A DNA stretch of 10,256 nt, from positions 1 through 10,256 of the forward strand of contig CAMRAP010000046.1 of NCBI GenBank assembly GCA_947039985.1, given 5' to 3'. A program made the position numbers and the translations under genes. The DNA comes from an uncultured Odoribacter sp. (GTDB lineage Bacteria; Bacteroidota; Bacteroidia; Bacteroidales; Marinifilaceae). Shown one piece after another: positions 7,409-10,256 of this stretch. A model generated the notes under the pieces. The model ran no database searches, was not told the origin of the DNA, and saw nothing but the letters and a program-made list of their open reading frames with translations. Position 1 is the first letter of the stretch; every line of letters starts with the position of its first letter.

Positions 7409-8914
7409 TTACTTATATGTTTCTAAACGCTCATGTAATTGCTTGACAAGCACTGAATTTTGTTTTGCCAAATTATGCTTTTGTCCTGCATCCTCTTTTA
7501 TATTAAATAATTGAGGCGTTTTCATTCGTCCTGGCTCAGTTGGAGAAACACAATATCCAGCATGTACCATGGGTGGAATATAAATCCATTCACCTTGGCG
7601 CAACACAATATTCTTTCCTGTAGCTTCTAGAACTAATTCTGAACGTCCTTTTTTTCGATCTTTTCCAAATAAAGCTTTCGACTGATCTTCTCCATCTTTT
7701 TTCTCTATAGAAATCCCAACTAAAGAAGCTAATGATGCCATGATATCAATCTGACCGATCAAAGCTTCTGACTCTCGTCCTCCTTTTATCTGAGCTGGCC
7801 ATCTCACTAAAAATGGTACGTGAGTACCTGCATCATACGAACTATATTTACCTCCTCGTAGATGTCCTGCTGGTTTATGCTCACCTAAAAGTTCAATGGC
7901 TTGATCTTCGTAACCATCATCTAAAACAGGACCGTTATCACTGGAAAATATAACAATGGTATTTTCTGCTAATCCCAATGAATCCAAGTGATTCAAAAAT
8001 TCTGCCACACACCAATCAGCTTCTAATATCGCATCTCCTCTACTACCCATTCCTGATTTTCCAACAAATCGACCGTGTGGAATGCGTGGAACATGAGGCT
8101 GATGTAGAGCGTAATATAAAAAGAATGGCTCTTTTTGATTCTCTGATACAAATTTTTCTGCCTGAGCTAAAAAATCATCTGCCATGTTTTCATCCACCCA
8201 AAGTGCAGACTTTCCTCCTCGCATATAGCCAATTCTAGAAATGCCATTAGTTATACTATTATCATGCCCATGACTAGGTTGCAGTTTCAATAAATCAGGG
8301 CGTGTTTTACCCGTTGGTTCACCAATAAAGTTTTTTCTATAACTAACCTCTATTGGATCATTCGGATCTAAATTCACAACACCACCATTCTCCACATAAA
8401 CCGTTGGCACTCTATCATTGGTTGCTGCTGTAATAAAAGAGTAGTCAAAACCAACCTCTTTTGCACCAGGAGCTATTGATTTATTCCAATTTACATTTCC
8501 ATCACCAAGACCAAGGTGCCATTTCCCAACCACAGCAGTTGTATATCCAACTTGCTTTAACATTTTGGGCAAAGTCATACAGTCAGTTGGTATCAATAAT
8601 GGCGCATTTCCCTGCAACACTTGTGCATTTGCACGCCAAGGGTAAACACCAGTCAGCATCGAATAACGACTAGGAGTACTAGTTGCAGAAGCAGCATAAC
8701 CCTGATTAAAACGCAATCCTTCTTCAGCAATACGATCAAAACCTGGAGTCTTTATCGTCGTGCTCCCATTGATACTCACATCGCCAAAACCCAAGTCATC
8801 TGCTAATATAACAACAATATTAGGTCTATCTTTGTCTACTTTTTTTGCACTTAATTCTGCTTGAAGCATAGGTAATCCCAGAACTGGGAGCAATACTATT
8901 ATTTCTTTTTTCAC
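7409..8914 (-). CDS. Secreted S-type sulfatase (formylglycine-dependent, family S1)
   Basis: This 501-residue sulfatase hydrolyses sulfate esters, most likely on a carbohydrate. An N-terminal signal peptide (about residues 1-22) directs it to the periplasm; no lipobox is seen. The signature STPSRYSMLTG begins at S79, the residue oxidised to formylglycine. A Ser here marks it as needing a radical-SAM maturase of the anSME type, which is not in the window. Metal and sulfate-binding residues are in place: D39-D40 (ILADDLG), R83, K131 and H133 (GKWHLG), H274 (HQPH), D326-N327 (SSDNG) and K356 (RGGK). The start is GTG: an in-frame stop lies six codons upstream, no ATG intervenes, and the signal peptide begins directly after it. 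It is first in a three-gene operon with its own promoter. The pairing with a GH20 enzyme suggests a sulfated hexosamine glycan such as mucin O-glycan or a glycosaminoglycan-like polymer. The S1 subfamily and linkage cannot be fixed by eye. Confidence 0.95.
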   Translation of the reverse strand: MKKEIIVLLPVLGLPMLQAELSAKKVDKDRPNIVVILADDLGFGDVSINGSTTIKTPGFDRIAEEGLRFNQGYAASATSTPSRYSMLTGVYPWRANAQVLQGNAPLLIPTDCMTLPKMLKQVGYTTAVVGKWHLGLGDGNVNWNKSIAPGAKEVGFDYSFITAATNDRVPTVYVENGGVVNLDPNDPIEVSYRKNFIGEPTGKTRPDLLKLQPSHGHDNSITNGISRIGYMRGGKSALWVDENMADDFLAQAEKFVSENQKEPFFLYYALHQPHVPRIPHGRFVGKSGMGSRGDAILEADWCVAEFLNHLDSLGLAENTIVIFSSDNGPVLDDGYEDQAIELLGEHKPAGHLRGGKYSSYDAGTHVPFLVRWPAQIKGGRESEALIGQIDIMASLASLVGISIEKKDGEDQSKALFGKDRKKGRSELVLEATGKNIVLRQGEWIYIPPMVHAGYCVSPTEPGRMKTPQLFNIKEDAGQKHNLAKQNSVLVKQLHERLETYK

Positions 8915-8942
8915 TCTATAATTATTTATTTATTTTCACATA

Positions 8943-8974
8943 CAAATGTATCATTCTATATTGGAAATAGCAAA
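8943..8974 (-). promoter_or_regulatory. Promoter of the sulfatase operon
   Basis: On the minus strand, TTTG (8971-8974) and TACATTTG (8943-8950) match the Bacteroidota -33 and -7 consensus exactly, with a 20-nt spacer in the optimal range. Transcription would start near 8937, giving a leader of about 23 nt before the GTG start at 8914. The insertion sequence begins 17 bp upstream of the -33 element, so the core promoter is intact. Confidence 0.75.
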
Positions 8975-8991
8975 ATACAAAGTAGGAGTAT

Positions 8992-9012
8992 CAGGGCAAA
9001 CGCATGAAAAAA
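8992..9012. repeat. Left terminal inverted repeat of the IS
   Basis: The sequence CAGGGCAAACGCATG followed by six A residues is the exact reverse complement of the last 21 bases of the window. The match stops at base 9013 (C here, A in the complement of the right end). Confidence 0.95.
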
Positions 9013-9023
9013 CATTCATAAGC

Positions 9024-9050
9024 ATGATTAAAATACTTTATTTAAATCAT
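9024..9050. repeat. Hairpin-forming palindrome in the IS leader
   Basis: ATGATTAAAATA (9024-9035) and TATTTAAATCAT (9039-9050) pair over 12 positions with one mismatch around a 3-nt loop. It lies between the left inverted repeat and the transposase promoter. The stem is AT-rich and lacks a following T run, so it is not a standard terminator. It could be a host or transposase binding site, or a fold in transcripts reading in from outside. Confidence 0.5.
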
Positions 9051-9070
9051 TGATAATAAGCATCTTTATT

Positions 9071-9102
9071 CTTGCATATCTGATGGGTTTTGCGTATATT
9101 TA
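9071..9102 (+). promoter_or_regulatory. Candidate transposase promoter
   Basis: CTTG (9071-9074) and TATATTTA (9095-9102) resemble the Bacteroidota -33 (TTTG) and -7 (TAnnTTTG) elements, each with one mismatch, and are 20 nt apart. The predicted transcription start near 9108 gives a leader of about 20 nt before the ATG at 9127. Confidence 0.5.
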
Positions 9103-9126
9103 CGTAGTAATCAACAAGTTAAGAAT

Positions 9127-10233
9127 ATGAACATATTAGATTTTGCAGCTAATTTACCTGACCATCGTCAACAATTTAAGATAAGACATCTTTCGACTGA
9201 TATTATTTTTATAACTGTAGCTGCAGTTATTTGTGGAGCTGAAGATTGGGAGGATATTGAAGATTTTGGACATTGTAAAGAGAAGTTCTTTCGCAATTAC
9301 TTACAGCTTCCCAATGGAATACCTTCTCATGATACTTTCAATAGATTTTTTGCCAATCTTGATCCAGATGCAATGGAAACACAATTTCGTATTTGGGTAA
9401 AGGACTTGTGCTCAGAAAGGACTGAACTAGTGGCCATTGATGGTAAAACTCTACGAGGAGCTAAACGTGCAGGGAAAAGTCTCTTCCATATGGTTAGTGC
9501 TTTTTGTCATGCTAATGGTCTTAGTTTGGCTCAAGTTAAAACAGCTGAAAAATCTAACGAGATAACAGCTATTCCTGAGTTACTAAAGGTGTTGGAATTA
9601 GAAGAGTGTATTGTTAGTATTGACGCAATGGGATGCCAACAGGAGATTGCTAAAGCAATAGTCGATAAAAAAGCAAATTTTATTTTGGCAGTTAAAAATA
9701 ATCAGAAAGAATTGTTTCAAGGTATAGAAGAAACATTCCGTTTTGAAAAGAAACAAGATTCCTCTTGTGCTAAAGATTTAGATTTTGGACACGGAAGAAT
9801 TGAGAATAGAACTTGTTGTGTCTCCTCTAATTTGGAATATATAGATACCAATAAATGGCCTAATGTTGTTTCCTTAATCAAAGTCGTGTCTGAAAGATAT
9901 GATAAAACAAACCAAAGGCAAGAAGAGACTGCTATTAGATATTACATCTCATCTTTGACGACTGAGAATAAACGATTTAACTCTCTAATTAGAGCACATT
10001 GGGCTATTGAAAATAATTTACACTGGATGTTAGATGTAACCATGGGAGAGGATGCATCAAGAAAAAGAGCGAAGAATTCACCGCGAAATTTTTCAGTCAT
10101 TGCAAAAACTGTTTTAACTATGGTCAAGAAATATAAACCGTTAAAAGGAGGTACTAGCATCAAAAGAAAAAGGAAGATGGGAGGATGGTCAGACGAACAT
10201 CTCATAGCTATGATGGGAATGGAGCCTTGTTAA
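9127..10233 (+). CDS. ISAs1 family transposase
   Basis: This 368-residue DDE transposase is full length for the family. Residues about 5-90 form the N-terminal DDE-associated domain (DHRQQFKIRHLSTDIIFITVAA..., then LPNGIPSHDTFNRFF at 61-75). The catalytic triad is D105 in VAIDGKTLRG, D166 in VSIDAMGCQ and E295 in RAHWAIENNLHWMLDV, a signature of ISAs1 and H-repeat proteins. The Lys/Arg-rich C-terminal stretch (340-350) may contact DNA. The start ATG has no visible Shine-Dalgarno, which is normal for this phylum. It is the only gene in the element and shows no frameshift or stop, so it is probably functional. Confidence 0.96.
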   Translation: MNILDFAANLPDHRQQFKIRHLSTDIIFITVAAVICGAEDWEDIEDFGHCKEKFFRNYLQLPNGIPSHDTFNRFFANLDPDAMETQFRIWVKDLCSERTELVAIDGKTLRGAKRAGKSLFHMVSAFCHANGLSLAQVKTAEKSNEITAIPELLKVLELEECIVSIDAMGCQQEIAKAIVDKKANFILAVKNNQKELFQGIEETFRFEKKQDSSCAKDLDFGHGRIENRTCCVSSNLEYIDTNKWPNVVSLIKVVSERYDKTNQRQEETAIRYYISSLTTENKRFNSLIRAHWAIENNLHWMLDVTMGEDASRKRAKNSPRNFSVIAKTVLTMVKKYKPLKGGTSIKRKRKMGGWSDEHLIAMMGMEPC

Positions 10234-10235
10234 CT

Positions 10236-10256
10236 TTTTTTCATGCGTTTGCCCTG
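10236..10256. repeat. Right terminal inverted repeat of the IS
   Basis: A T run followed by CATGCGTTTGCCCTG matches the left end over 21 bp without mismatch. It starts 2 bp after the transposase stop codon, so the coding sequence runs almost into the element's end. Confidence 0.95.

Larger units (their letters stand above)
8992..10256 (+). mobile_element. Complete ISAs1-family insertion sequence, 1,265 bp
   Basis: The element is bounded by perfect 21-bp inverted repeats that begin CAGGG, as is typical of the ISAs1 family, and carries one full-length transposase gene occupying most of its length. It ends on the last base of the window, so the right flank and any 8-10 bp target duplication cannot be seen. 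The left flank that should be repeated is AGGAGTAT if the duplication is 8 bp (8984-8991). Perfect termini and an open transposase frame suggest a recent insertion and a potentially active copy. Confidence 0.93.

Noticed and set aside
7978..8806. Plus-strand open frames opposite the sulfatase gene
   Set aside because: They are short, without recognisable domains, and lie entirely antisense to a well-supported sulfatase.
9942..10205. Minus-strand open frame inside the IS
   Set aside because: Antisense to the conserved C-terminal part of the transposase, including the catalytic Glu region; no known ISAs1 accessory gene is encoded there.
1..10256. CRISPR array, tRNA, rRNA or phage/defence module
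   Set aside because: No regularly spaced repeats, no cloverleaf or rRNA-like sequence, and no defence-type domain was seen. The CPBP 'Abi' name alone does not imply phage defence.

Overview
The window looks like chromosomal DNA from a member of the Bacteroidota, probably a Bacteroidales-type organism. The DNA is AT-rich and no Shine-Dalgarno sequences are evident. Three promoter candidates fit the Bacteroidota pattern (TTTG near -33, TAnnTTTG near -7). The FtsK has a long acidic linker, and the secreted enzymes (an S-type sulfatase and a GH20 hexosaminidase) are typical glycan-degrading proteins of this phylum. The genus cannot be named from the sequence alone.

Layout. (1) Bases 1-3010, plus strand: the 3' part of an FtsK/SpoIIIE DNA translocase gene that enters from the left edge, followed closely by a CPBP-family (Abi/CAAX protease-like) membrane protein. 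(2) Bases 3030-3071: a 16-bp perfect hairpin serving as a two-way terminator between converging transcripts. (3) Bases 3092-4649, minus strand: a TetR-type regulator followed 10 bp later by a divergent ketoacyl-ACP synthase III homologue. A -7 element and an inverted repeat (TTTGCAC-N15-GTGCAAA) lie in the tetR leader and may be the regulator's own operator. (4) Bases 4769-8914, minus strand: a compact three-gene operon in the order sulfatase, metallophosphoesterase, beta-N-acetylhexosaminidase, with gaps of 6 and 30 bp. All three products begin with signal peptides. A well-formed Bacteroidota promoter precedes the sulfatase, which starts with GTG. (5) Bases 8992-10256, plus-strand transposase: a complete 1,265-bp ISAs1-family insertion sequence with perfect 21-bp terminal inverted repeats. 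It ends exactly at the right edge of the window.

How the genes may work together. The sulfatase, phosphoesterase and exo-hexosaminidase plausibly act together outside the cytoplasm on a sulfated, N-acetylhexosamine-containing glycan, the sulfatase removing the group that would block the exo-enzyme. No SusC/SusD pair, transporter, sensor or sulfatase-maturing enzyme is present, so any larger locus would lie beyond the insertion sequence or elsewhere. The IS sits 17 bp upstream of the operon's -33 element, so it keeps the core promoter but separates it from whatever lay upstream. The TetR/KAS III pair looks like a self-contained, probably autoregulated lipid or polyketide-type function. I found no clearly undescribed system. 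The best leads are the IS/operon junction, the TetR operator candidate, and the atypical KAS III and GH20 active-site motifs.
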